DNA of 59,426 nucleotides from Paenibacillus sp. N3.4 (GTDB lineage Bacteria > Bacillota > Bacilli > Paenibacillales > NBRC-103111), in NCBI RefSeq assembly GCF_008017805.1, contig NZ_VRTT01000045.1, positions 1-59,426 on the forward strand. Direction: 5' to 3'. A program made the translations under genes and the position numbers. The notes beneath the pieces were generated by a model that saw only the letters and a list, made by a program, of their open reading frames with translations, did no database searches and was not told where the DNA came from. Of this stretch, positions 35,906-47,600 are shown piece after piece. The first letter of the stretch is position 1. Every line of letters begins with the position of its first letter.

Positions 35906-35977
35906 TTTAAGGTTTCTTTAAGGTTCTTTGTCGTATTATGTCTGAGGATGTGGGTCTTATGGATTGTATTTAAGGTT
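35906..35977 (+). promoter_or_regulatory. Promoter of the giant-protein operon with SARP-type direct repeats
   Basis: TTTAAGGTT occurs at 35906-35914 and 35917-35925, exactly 11 bp apart, and again at 35969-35977 in the leader. The second copy ends 8 bp before TATTAT (35934-35939), and no good -35 is present. SARP activators are known to bind heptameric direct repeats with 11-bp period placed 8 bp upstream of the -10, replacing the -35. The only SARP-like regulator in the window is encoded about 3.3 kb upstream. The link is inference from this match. Confidence 0.6.
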
Positions 35978-35997
35978 ATTAAGGGGGTCTGGTTTTC

Positions 35998-38900
35998 ATG
36001 CTTTACAGCAAGATGGCAAGAAGATGGATAGCAAACTTTTTGATTTTTTTCATGTGTATAACGCTGATTCTACCTTGGGATGTTCAGAAGGCAGAGGCAG
36101 CAGGCCAGGACTTGCAAGTTTTTTTTGGCAAGGGTGTGCAGCTCGGCAACTTAAGTTATCCTGCCACTAACTCATTTGTAAACTTCACAGGTGAGCCAGA
36201 GCACGGCTTTGCGCAAACCACATTTTCAGATAGAGGAAGCGTTTTTGGGGATGGATCGATCAACCCGAAGGGAGATAAGGGGTTTACACTTCGTTTTGAA
36301 GTTAACGTAAAGGATAACCCGACCTTGCTTGCTCTTGCTCAAAGCGGGAATGCAGAAGTCGTAGTCGGCTGGAACAAGCTGCGTTTCAATAAATTCGGCT
36401 GTTTTCTCGGCTGGTGCAAAACGAGGGTTACTTCTGCCGAATTCAAGATTTATCCCAATGGTACTGATGGCCTCCCTCCTGACCCCAATGACGGTGACGG
36501 GGCTGACGAGCCGGAAGGTGGGGAACCAGATCCTGACTATGTCCCGCCTGAGGATGATGGAAGTGGCGACAGTGGCAGCAGCTCTGTTCCGACAGCTTCA
36601 CCGTCGGGAAGTTTTGCTAACGGCATGACGTCGCTGCTTGCATCGGGACCTGAATTTGTAACGTTGAAAGGCGACTGCCGGGATAGCAGTGGCGTGAATC
36701 AAGCAAAGACAGTGGCTATTACGTCGAGAACCGTTATTAAATTCACGGTTAATATAGAGGGGCAAGGGGCCGGAACGGAAGGCGTGTTTGTCAAATTCCA
36801 GCAGAACAAGCATCGTCCGAAGTTGACCGGCTACACCTTTAAAGCCAATGGAGCGACCAGAGACAATAAAAACAAAGAAAAAGAGCTTTATGCCAAAAAA
36901 GATGAATATTTCAGCCTTGCGTACAACTTCACTGAACCGGTAAGACCAACGTCGGTAAGTTTGATGGGAGACAGCGTCTCATTTCTAAAGCATCCGTTGT
37001 TTGTCAATCTGGCGGGCACTCTTTTGCCTGCTGCCGGTCAACAGCAATATTTGCTAAACGAGGACTACAAAACGGCAAATTTCAAGCAAATGAACAATCT
37101 GCCTTATACAGATAATTTGGAGTACCGGTATACCGCTGTTAAGTATCACCAGAATGGCAATATTCCGCTTCAACCGTTTATTGAAAGAACCAGTGCGGAG
37201 AAATCGGGCTCATCGACTTCGTTTACGATCGATTCGTCTTTGGAGCAGAAGCTGCGAGGGGCTGGCCTTGCCGATGCAGCGGGTAATTTGGTGCAGGATT
37301 TCGACGCGCTTAACAAAGCCAGCGATACGAGCAAAAGCTATTTGCGCACTAAAACGGTAAATCCCTTCGATTTTGAACACGGGGGATACCGGGCGATCGT
37401 TGATGCGGTGCGCCCTAAATATTCGAAGACAGGCAACGGCATTCAGCCGGAAATATTGACCGGCAGCACCTTGAACAAAAATGACTCGTTTGATTTTACG
37501 GTACAGCTGACAGAAGAGGCTGTAGTGAAAACAGGCTGGGACGTGAGGAAAACGTTTCTGCTGATGAATAACGGAATGAAAGCTTATTACGTAACCGGCG
37601 AGGGAACGGACAAGTGGGTTTTCCATCTGAGTATTCCCGGTGGCGTAAGCGTAGAGACACCGCTGCTTAAGGCGATTGCCTTGACCAACGATGCAAATAT
37701 CACCGATACGGCAACTGGTATGCCGAAAGATACGAATGTGCTGCAAGACTATGCGGGGAATCTTCTGATTCAGCCGGCCAACTATAACGGTCTTTTCGTG
37801 GATCCAGAGGATGGCCTCGAATCTTCCAACGTCAACTCGAAAATCGACTGGGCCCAGCTCTCGATCGATAATACGAAACCGACGGTCAGCTACCGGTACG
37901 AACCCGGAGGAGCAACCGATGCCATGTACAAAAAGAACGGAAAAATGACGATCGATGCCAACGACGCTACGATCATCGTGCCGTCGCTCGATCCGATAGG
38001 GCCTGGGGAGGCAAGGCCGAGCAGAGGTATATATCGTCCATCGAATATGACGGGATCCTCTTCGCCGGCGGTCGGGTTAGTTTATTACTGGTGGAGCCAA
38101 AGTCAGGTCGATCCTTTTGAAAGCAAAGACGCAGATCATTTCGCTGCCGTTAAAAGATACTCCCTTACCGGCAAACAACCGGGAGAAGATCTTTACCCCG
38201 GAGAATTTGCCGATACGAGCTTCAGCGTTGCCAATAACAAAACGAATCTGATTGTACTGCCGGCGGAAGCGCTCGCTGAAGATAAAAGCGGTCCTTGGTA
38301 TCTGCATACATGGACGGCAGATATGACCTGGGATACGGCACGAGAGCTGATGCAATACGACAAGAAAAAAGCTTACTTACAAGACCCAGCGGGCCAAGTT
38401 CAATATGAAGCTTGGAAAGCGGAGGCTCCGGGCGCATCCGAAGCGGATAAAATATTTTATGCCGACAATAAAGTATTAGAAAAAGTAGGGAAATACGGCC
38501 TTTGGCCGATGGACGATTTTAAGCATGACGATTCCAACTGGGTCCATAGTGTCGGAACGATCAAGGTAGACAACAAAGCGCCAACGGTTACTCCGACAGG
38601 GGTTATTGGTAATAACACATCCGTCGTGCAGTTCCCGTTGACCATAACGGACGAGCACAGTGGTGTCCAAAGCAGCCTGTATCAATGGGTGAAGGTTGGC
38701 AGTCAGCCGCAGGATATCAATTGGCAGCCGATTCCGCTTTCGGGCAATAGCGCTACACTAACTACCCAAAATGAAGTTGTTGAAGACGGAGACTATGTTC
38801 TGTTTATCAGAGCAACGGACAATGCGGGCAACGTGCGGAACTTCCAGAGCGATCCGATCACCGTCAATTCCTCTTCGCTGATTAACGGAACCTTCGCAAC

Positions 38901-41589
38901 ACCTGCTAGTGTCGATAGCGAAGGCAGGCCCGTATATGTAAAAAGCAGTGACGTCGAATTCAAACTCATGGGGGTCGACAATCTTGGTTCGGCAACTGTG
39001 ACTTCATCGACCTATTCGCCGACAGTAACGCAATCGACCTATGGCGGGATGATGCTTCCAACGGTCACCAACTCGGTGTATGTCGGCTATGCGTTAAGCG
39101 GGAGCGCGCTGCGTCCGGCCGAAACGGCCTTCAAAGGCTTTTCGACTTACACGCTGAAGGACGGTGGCCGCCTGTATGTGGTACCGGCAGACCCGATCAA
39201 AAACGGCACGCAATATGTTCATATTTTGGCAAAAGTGACTGAAAACGGATTTGAAAAGCAATATTTCTTCTCCAAAGCTTATTATTTTGACAACGAGCCT
39301 CCGGTCGTTACGTTCAGTAAAAACAACGCTTCATATCCGCAAGCTTCGCAATCGGTAACCGTAACGGTTGATGAACCTTACAGCAAAGTAGGACTTCAAA
39401 AGAAATATCAATGGGTCGTGGACGGACTGCCTGATCCGAACGAAGCGACAGCAGGATGGATCGAATTGCCGGAAGATGGGAAGGCAGTTATCGATGGTGA
39501 GAAGGTGCTTAAACTCGGGGAGCAAAAGAACTTCCGGCTGTATGTGTGGGCCAAGGACGGCGCAGGGAATAGCGTACTGACCAAAACGACGGGCGTTTTC
39601 GCCATCTCGAGGTCTGAGGATCCCGGCAACCCGCCTGCCGATGTGACATCGGATTTGATTTACTTGTACGGCGACGAAGAGGATGGCTATACCGCTATCG
39701 TGCAGCTGGGACTTGCGCAAGATTCCGTGGATAAAGGCGGATACGATTTTTCATTGTCTCCGGATAACGGGATCAGCTGGGTGAAATGGCGGCCGTATAC
39801 GAATTTTGTCGCTTTAAAGGTAGCAACGAACAAGCCTTCCGATTTGCAGGTTCAAGTAAAGTATAGAACGCCAAGCGGTGTAGTCGGTACGGCTAAAGTG
39901 CTGAGTGCGGAAAACATATCCAAAGACCAGCCGGTTTACGCATTAGCAGCTATTAGCAACGAAAGACCGATTAAATCGGAGGTGGGCGCTGATATCGACA
40001 TTACGGTGCCGCTGGGCATTAAAGTAATGCCATCGGCTGTGAATCCGTCTACGCCTACTCGATCCGGCAACAGGTTTAATGTCAAGCAGAACGGACTGTA
40101 TGCCTTCGATCTTACGGATATTGCCGATGCCAGCAGAAAAGCGACGCTTTATGCCGTAGTCAAAAATGTGGACGATACGAAGCCGACCGGAACCGTTGAG
40201 TATTTGACGACAGGAAAAACGAACGGAAACGTGTCTGTCCAGCTGACCGATCTTTCCAAGCCGGTCACGATTACCAATAATGAAGGGCGTTCGGTATACA
40301 AATTTACCCAGAACGGCTCGTTTACTTTCGAATTTAAAGACGAAGCGGGCAATACAAATTCGGTAACGGCGAACGTTTATAACATCGACAAAGAGGTGCC
40401 GCAGGTCAAGGTGATTCGCTCTTATGCATACGGCGAGAACAACAGCCAAACGTTCGGCACGATTAAAAATACTGGCGGCAGCGTGCTATTTTCCTCTGGA
40501 GTCACATTGACGGTAGAAAAAGCAGACGCAAATGCCAAGGACTTTACCGTAGCGGACGGCAAAACGAGCGCGATGCTGCTGGAGAACGGCACAGTCTCCT
40601 TTATGGTTTCCGATCTGTTCGGCAATACGACCATTGTGAAGGAAACAGTAGACAACATCATCTCAGCAGCGCCGAAGGCGGAATCAATAACGTACAGCTT
40701 TGTGGACGATGAGGGGAACCCGCTTTCCGATAACAAAATTGTAACGATTAATGGTCAGAAATATGCCCAAGGTAAAGTGAAAGTGACACTCAGTGGCCGG
40801 ACTCAGGCGCCAAACATGGTATTTGCGGGAGTCACGCCGATTTCGGAGGGCAACCATTATACGAACCAAATCAGCGATGCGGACGGCTCTTTCACATACT
40901 CACGCACTTTCTCCGCGGACGGCAATACGTTGGTCGCTCTGTCGGACTTGCTCGGCAATACGAAGAAAGTGCCTGTTGCTATTAAAGGACTGGACAACAC
41001 GCCTCCGGACATCAACCTGAATTTGTCAACCGTAGGTATCGCCCAAAACAAGCCGAATTTTAACTTCCGAACCGACCTGGGAGGATACGCTGTAAGCGAC
41101 AACGTATCTGCGGCCGATCAGATTGCGGTTTCCATCAGCGGGCTCGATCTGGGCAAGCTCGGCAGACAAAAGGTAACCTATACCGCAACGGATCAGGTTG
41201 GCAATACGGCCGTTGCCTACCAGGACGTTACGGTTGTCGCAAGCGACGGCATGCTTATTTTTGCAGACGATGTGCTTATTTCCGGTTCCAGCAACGAATC
41301 GGCCTTGTTCAACCGCAATACGCTCACCTTCCATATAACGAATTATAATGTCATGGAAGTTGGCGGACAAAATCGGATCAACGAATGGGGCACTTACGAC
41401 CTGTTGGTTCAGCAGGGGCTGTATCGCGAAGGGCAAATGAAATATATCGCAACGAAAATTTCCTACAGCGACTTGGTGAACGGCAAGTTCAAGGTCACTT
41501 TACCGGATACGGGCTGGTATACGATTATCGTAAAAAATCAGGAACGGGAACGCGAGTATTCGACTTTCTTTATCGGCAAAAAGGAATAG
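35998..41589 (+). CDS. Giant secreted protein with repeated Ig-like domains (1863 residues)
   Basis: A signal peptide of about 35 residues (…LPWDVQKAEAA) leads into a beta-rich protein with no enzyme motif. An acidic, Gly/Pro/Asp-rich linker (about 157-201) separates the N-terminal part from a long series of bacterial Ig-like/OmpL47-like modules, recognisable by recurring TDEHSGV, ATDNAGNV, VDEPYSKV and KDGAGN motifs. The C-terminal domain has no SLH repeat or LPXTG, so it is probably released or held by a partner. AAGGGGG (35981-35987) precedes the ATG. The next giant gene starts 26 bp after its stop, so they should be co-transcribed. Confidence 0.75.
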   Translation: MLYSKMARRWIANFLIFFMCITLILPWDVQKAEAAGQDLQVFFGKGVQLGNLSYPATNSFVNFTGEPEHGFAQTTFSDRGSVFGDGSINPKGDKGFTLRFEVNVKDNPTLLALAQSGNAEVVVGWNKLRFNKFGCFLGWCKTRVTSAEFKIYPNGTDGLPPDPNDGDGADEPEGGEPDPDYVPPEDDGSGDSGSSSVPTASPSGSFANGMTSLLASGPEFVTLKGDCRDSSGVNQAKTVAITSRTVIKFTVNIEGQGAGTEGVFVKFQQNKHRPKLTGYTFKANGATRDNKNKEKELYAKKDEYFSLAYNFTEPVRPTSVSLMGDSVSFLKHPLFVNLAGTLLPAAGQQQYLLNEDYKTANFKQMNNLPYTDNLEYRYTAVKYHQNGNIPLQPFIERTSAEKSGSSTSFTIDSSLEQKLRGAGLADAAGNLVQDFDALNKASDTSKSYLRTKTVNPFDFEHGGYRAIVDAVRPKYSKTGNGIQPEILTGSTLNKNDSFDFTVQLTEEAVVKTGWDVRKTFLLMNNGMKAYYVTGEGTDKWVFHLSIPGGVSVETPLLKAIALTNDANITDTATGMPKDTNVLQDYAGNLLIQPANYNGLFVDPEDGLESSNVNSKIDWAQLSIDNTKPTVSYRYEPGGATDAMYKKNGKMTIDANDATIIVPSLDPIGPGEARPSRGIYRPSNMTGSSSPAVGLVYYWWSQSQVDPFESKDADHFAAVKRYSLTGKQPGEDLYPGEFADTSFSVANNKTNLIVLPAEALAEDKSGPWYLHTWTADMTWDTARELMQYDKKKAYLQDPAGQVQYEAWKAEAPGASEADKIFYADNKVLEKVGKYGLWPMDDFKHDDSNWVHSVGTIKVDNKAPTVTPTGVIGNNTSVVQFPLTITDEHSGVQSSLYQWVKVGSQPQDINWQPIPLSGNSATLTTQNEVVEDGDYVLFIRATDNAGNVRNFQSDPITVNSSSLINGTFATPASVDSEGRPVYVKSSDVEFKLMGVDNLGSATVTSSTYSPTVTQSTYGGMMLPTVTNSVYVGYALSGSALRPAETAFKGFSTYTLKDGGRLYVVPADPIKNGTQYVHILAKVTENGFEKQYFFSKAYYFDNEPPVVTFSKNNASYPQASQSVTVTVDEPYSKVGLQKKYQWVVDGLPDPNEATAGWIELPEDGKAVIDGEKVLKLGEQKNFRLYVWAKDGAGNSVLTKTTGVFAISRSEDPGNPPADVTSDLIYLYGDEEDGYTAIVQLGLAQDSVDKGGYDFSLSPDNGISWVKWRPYTNFVALKVATNKPSDLQVQVKYRTPSGVVGTAKVLSAENISKDQPVYALAAISNERPIKSEVGADIDITVPLGIKVMPSAVNPSTPTRSGNRFNVKQNGLYAFDLTDIADASRKATLYAVVKNVDDTKPTGTVEYLTTGKTNGNVSVQLTDLSKPVTITNNEGRSVYKFTQNGSFTFEFKDEAGNTNSVTANVYNIDKEVPQVKVIRSYAYGENNSQTFGTIKNTGGSVLFSSGVTLTVEKADANAKDFTVADGKTSAMLLENGTVSFMVSDLFGNTTIVKETVDNIISAAPKAESITYSFVDDEGNPLSDNKIVTINGQKYAQGKVKVTLSGRTQAPNMVFAGVTPISEGNHYTNQISDADGSFTYSRTFSADGNTLVALSDLLGNTKKVPVAIKGLDNTPPDINLNLSTVGIAQNKPNFNFRTDLGGYAVSDNVSAADQIAVSISGLDLGKLGRQKVTYTATDQVGNTAVAYQDVTVVASDGMLIFADDVLISGSSNESALFNRNTLTFHITNYNVMEVGGQNRINEWGTYDLLVQQGLYREGQMKYIATKISYSDLVNGKFKVTLPDTGWYTIIVKNQEREREYSTFFIGKKE

Positions 41590-41614
41590 CGTTTGAGGAT
41601 AGGAGGCAGTTCAT

Positions 41615-44600
41615 TTGAAGCTGGTCAGAAAGACACTTGTACTATTGCTGGCACTCATCATTATCGCAAGCTCGAATTTCCAGGTGGCTTCCGTCCTTGC
41701 GGCGGAGCTTAACGCGCCCAAGGTAACGGTGCTGCAAAACGATTTTATTAAAGTTACCGTCGATAACGCCACAGGGCGGTACGGCATAAGAACGGTGGAA
41801 GGGCAGCCGATTCGGAAAAAGGATCAGAACGTCGATATGCTATTCCGTGGCGACGATCCAGAAACGTCCTTCACGACCTTTCGGATTGACGGAACCGACT
41901 ATATTTTCGGCAATCCTTACAAGTTTGCCGCCAATTTTTTCTCGGAGATTACACCGCCACGTATTGTGGCAAATACGAATGGATCCAAGCAGATCGAAAC
42001 GGTATGGACGATCAAGGGCGTTGAGATCAAGCAAATTCTTATGCTCTATGCCGACACGTCGGACAAGAAAAATGTAGGCAACGTAAACATCCGTTATGAG
42101 GTTGTCAACAGAAGCGGAGCAAAGGTGCAGCTGGGCTCCCGTATTCTGCTCGATACGATGGTCGGAGGCAACGACGGGCCCGAGTTCCAAATCGGAACCG
42201 GCTATAAGGTTCCTCTGTCGGTCGAAAGAAAGTTGGTTCACGAGCCGGATTCGAGTATATCGGAAGAGGATAAGGCTTATTACAAGCTTCCGCCTTATTG
42301 GGTCATGCGCGATAAGCTCAATCTGTCGGATCCGCAGGCTACCAACGTGATCGCTTACGGTTTTAACAACTTTGCGGAGCAAAATATCAATATTGTTGAT
42401 GAAATGATCGTGGGCCATTGGAACGGTCTGGCGAACACGAAGTGGGATTATACCCCGAATCCGAATCTCGATTTTACGAGAGATACGAACGATTACGGCA
42501 CGGCGGATTCGGCGGTAGCATTATATTGGCAGCCGAAGCCAATCGCGAGCCAGGCGAAGCAAACATTTGAAACCGTCTATGGACTTGGCGAAATCATCGC
42601 GCCGGATAAAGTCTTTTCCATCCGATTTATGGATACGCCTCAGCAATTGGCTACTTTGAGCGACAATAGCGATTATGCGGGCGAAGGCATATTTGATATG
42701 AACGCGGAGCTTGAAAACCTTGCTTCTTTTAATATGGAGCAATCATACATTGAGGCTGAGCTGACTCTGGATAGTGGTCTTAATTTCGTTAAGCTGGACG
42801 ACCAGGGACGGATCGTGCGCGATGCGAACGGCAAGGCGCTTACGGAATCATACCGCAGCAAAAAAATGGTATTCCGTAAACCGGCCACACCGGCGGAAGC
42901 GGAGTTGGGCATTATCCCGAAATTCAAACCCGGCGATACCGTCACAGCTTCGTTCAAAGTCCAAGCGAAGGGCAAGCCTTGGCCAACTACCAAGCAGTAC
43001 ATGATGACGGTAAGGAGTCCGGAAACGGAGGCCAAGCTGCAGGGACAAACAGATGAAGGGATTAAAGCTCAGTACGAATCGAATAAATCGAATTTCATTT
43101 TATTGCCGGCCATCGGGAATGCGGTGCCGACGTATGTGTTTGGCATGTCACCCAAAGAGACGTACAGCACCGACGTCAAATATTTGGCCGTGAATCTATC
43201 GAATATTGAAGCCTACAATCCAGGCAACGAGACAACCGAGCCTAACTTCGACTTGTTCCTCAAGGAGAAAGTTACGGGCAAACGCTATAAGGTGCCGGTC
43301 AAAAGTTCGGTCATTTTGCAGCCGACCGATGACGGGTTCTCGGGAGATATGCGCATTACATACAGAGGCGGGGACCTGGTTGACAGCAAGGGTACCGTCA
43401 TTCAGGCAGGTCTCGGGCCGGAGCTTCCGCTCGGCCAATACCAGGTTGAAATTATTTATAAAGGCGACACCGGCGGCGACGCGGAAATCGCGTCGATGTA
43501 CAGCATAACGACCAATCAAACATTCGCCGTATCGGATGACGACAGCAACCGGATCCGGGAAGCGAAAATTATGGCTGTCTACAAGCAAAAATTCGACTTG
43601 AGCCATGCGCCGATCTCGCTGAACGGAAGTTTGCTGGAGGAGCTGAACAGCGCATTTCCGGGGGCGCCTTTTAAACCCGGAATGAATTTGGCTGATGCTG
43701 TAGCCGTTTATAAGGCTGCTAAGTTATTTCTGGGCGCTGCTACCAAGGCTTTGGACCCGGAATTCGATAACGTCGCCTATAACGATATGCAGACATTAAA
43801 AGAAGTGCCTGTTTATCATTATCGCTTGTTTGAATCGGATGAAGCGATGGAGGAGTTTTTTAAAGAAGAAGATCGGGAGAAGCTTGTCGACATCCGCGGG
43901 ATGATCAAGCAGGCAGGCACCGGAGCCGATCAGCAGGTCATCGTCGATACGAAAACCGAGCCGGCCATCATTAACGGAGCCGTCGCGTATAAAGGCAAGG
44001 ATATGGTATTTACGCGAGGCAAGCTGGACATCTTCGGAGTCAAACAAAAGGTGAACGGTTACGACAGGATGCCTTTCTTCGACACGTTGTTTGTGAAGGG
44101 GGACGGGACGCTCAGTGTGGCCAGCAGCGGTTTTGTGTTCCACAAAGGGGAATGGACGCTCGATTTCTTCAACGGCTTTGAGAAAACGCTCGGCGAAGGA
44201 TATACCATTCCGCAGGCGGAGTATCCGAAGAAAAAAGGCAATGAGGAAGACGACAGCTTAAACGGCAGCTTAAAATGGGCTTCGGGAGCGCTTGGAGACA
44301 GGTTGAATCCGTTCAAGCAACTGATGGTCCAGCTTGTCTATTTTAACAAGCATAGCTTGTTTTCCGTACCGAACTTTACATTTTCAGGCTTCGGCGTTTC
44401 CTTTAACGATTTTATTTTAAGACCCGGCGGCGTTTCCTTCGGCGGTACGATTTCTTTGAAAATATTAAACGCCGAAGTGAAGAACGTCGTGTTTAACGAT
44501 AAGGGATTCGTCGGTATCGATGCCGCGCTCAAGTTCGATTTAAACGAAGAACTGGGCTTGATCGGACCGAAAAAAGAGGGCGGGGATGCCAAGAAAGAAC

Positions 44601-47600
44601 CGGAGGGACCGAAGAAGCCAAGCGGTGAAATCGACATCACGCATTATGTGCAGCCGGTCGATGGCGTTTCCAACACATACGGCTTGAAATTCGATGCCCA
44701 GCTAAAAAGTATGACGGAGATAGGGGCAGAAATTGCCTTCAAGAAGGTTGATGACGGCAGGATTTTGCCGGATGTGCTTGCGTTTAAAGCTTCCCTTAAC
44801 AATCCCGGCATACTCATTACCGGCGCGACTTATTTAACGGGTGTGCGGGGAGCGCTGCGCGAACTGGCCGATACGATTGCCGGCGGCACCAAGGACGATC
44901 CGTTCCCGTTAGTCATCGAAGCCGGCATCAGCTTGCGGTTTGGGATTGCGCCTGCTTATCATTATGGCGACATTGATCTGACGTTAAAACGGACCGGTAT
45001 TAAGCTGGAAGGAAAGCTTGGCTTTTCGACCAAAAGCAATGCGAGTAAAGACGATTTAATTCCGATGTTGACTCAGGCGCTTATTGAAGCCCAGTGGGTG
45101 ACTCCGTGGTTCGTGCGCTTGCAGGCTGAAGTGGACATTGGAGGCTGGGATGTCATTGTTGGACGAGTCGGGATTTTTGTCGGGCAAAACCTGGAGAAAC
45201 ACCGAACCGATTTTGAGGGCTACATCGGCGCGAAGATCCAAATCCCGAGCTCGGTCCCTGTTGTCGGCGGGATGCCGCTGTCCAGCGTCTTTTTCGGATT
45301 AAATAACGATAAAATTTGGGGAAGCGTAGGCATTTTGTTTATTTCCCTTGGCGTTACGTACTATTGGGGCGGCGGGGTCGAATTCGGCACCTCTGGCGAG
45401 CAGCTCCCCGAAGGCTTTACCCACTTGCTCATCAATGATCCGGAACGCGGTCCGCGTCTGCTCGTCGTCGGGCAAGGGGTGAAGACGGTGGCCACATCGT
45501 GGGTCGAAGCGGAGAAAGAAACACACGAGATCGTATACCGTGACGCTGCTCCAGGCGTGCAAGTCTTAGATAATGGCGCAATGAATATCGGAATCGGCGG
45601 CATCACAGTGAAAAACAGCGGACGCTTGCACGAAATTCCGACAAGCGGGGTGTCAGGCAATGCCATTATTGAAGTGGAATACACCGATAAAGACATGCCT
45701 AGTTTAACGCTCAAGGATTCGGCCGGAAAGCTGTATCCGATCGTTATCGACAACACGAACACGAATCCGGCGGCTACCGCATTTACACAGATCATCCCTG
45801 CCGCTCAATCGAGCGATCAGGTGGATCACCAGAAGGCGTTTATCGTTGTTCCGCAGGATAAAATCAAAAACAGCGGCACATGGACGCTGACATCCACATC
45901 TGCCGTACAAACCAGACTGCTTAGCGTTCCGACGCTGCCGCAGCTGAACAACGTCAGCTTGACGAAGAATAGCGGAAATGCGAATACATTTACGGCAAGC
46001 TGGTCGGTAAACAATGCCAAGGCGGGAGATACCGTTAATCTGTACTTGACCAAGGATGCCGTAACTGGAGCCAAGACGAAGCTTGAAAACGGTCAAGAAG
46101 TGCTTGAGCCGGGTGAACCCGGTATGCTGCTTGCCAAAGACATCCCCGTAGCCGAAGGCGGCGGAGTGTCGGGGGCAACGACTAGCGGCAGCAAGGTCAT
46201 CGACGTCACGAAGGTCAATATGATGGGAGCCGATGAGGACATTCGCGGACTGCTGCAGCAAGGCAGCTATTATTTGCGGGCCGAGCTCAAGTCTGATAGC
46301 GCGTTCGGCACCAAGACATCGGCTGAGAAATTCGACATCGTCGATCCTCTGGCTCCACAGGAGGTTAAAGATGTCTCCATCGTGCCTGCGGGCAACGGAT
46401 ATTTCGAGCTGAGTTTTAGACCGGCGCCGAAAAAGCCGGCTCTACAGAATTTCGAGCATAGCTATGTCATTAACGCGATGCAGGAACAGGACGGTAAGTT
46501 GACGTCTTATCCGAATTTCGGTGAGCTAATGTTTACCGAAGCGGAGCTGGCAAGTCATTGGAATGCCGCAACAGGCAAATACGAAGGCATTAAGATAGGC
46601 GGTTGGACGGCGACGACAACTAGCGCCAACGTCGATCTCAAAAGCTTGAACAGCGCCGCTGTGGATCCGAAAGATATCAAATATACCGGCTTACAGGTGG
46701 GGCAAGAGTATATCGTAGGCGTTTCGCCTGTCGTCAAGCCTTCTAAGGAAGTCGATAAAAACGAGAATTATCATTATGCCGCCAGAATGGACAGCGTGAG
46801 GAAGCTGCTGCCGGTGCCGGCCAAACCGGTGCTTGAGACTAGCAGGGAAAAGCTTGGCGCGCCTCAACCGAAAATCGATCTATTGACCAATCATGTCACG
46901 CAGCAAAACATCCAGCTGTTTTCTGATCAGCAGGATGTTACTGTGGAAGCTTACTATGACAATCAGTTGATCGGCAAGACGGCACTACAGAACGATGGAA
47001 CCGGCAGCCATGGCACATTGCAGTTGACTCCGTTTACGACGGACGGTACTTACGCAATCGAGCTGCTTGCCACCAATACGAAAACGAAAGATTACAAGGT
47101 CAAAATGCTTTACCTGACCGTGGATACGATCGCTCCCGTGCTGTACTTGGACGAGCCGTTAACGGGGGCAAGAACGAGCGGCGGGAAAATTCATTTTTCC
47201 GGGAGAACTTCAAACGACGCCGCACTTAAAGTGATCGAGAACGAGAAAGAAACGACGCTTCATGTGGCGGATAACGGACGATTCTCAGGGGACATCAAGG
47301 TGGAATCGACCGATCCGACCGTACAGCTCACCGTGAAGGCACGGGACGGAGCTGGCAATGAAAATACGGCCATCGTGTCGATTACAAACGACCAGTTTCA
47401 TGTTCCTGCAGGGCTCGTGATTAAGCAGCTGCCGGTCATGAAGCCAGGAGACAGCGCGAAGCTGGAAGCTAATCTGCGTGTATCCGACGGCAAAAATGCG
47501 CAGGGTAAGCCGAAGTTCAAGGAGATTCCGCTTTCGGCCGATAAAGTCAACTATTCCATGTTGTCAGGGGAAGCGGCACAACTGAACGCCGACGGCAAGA

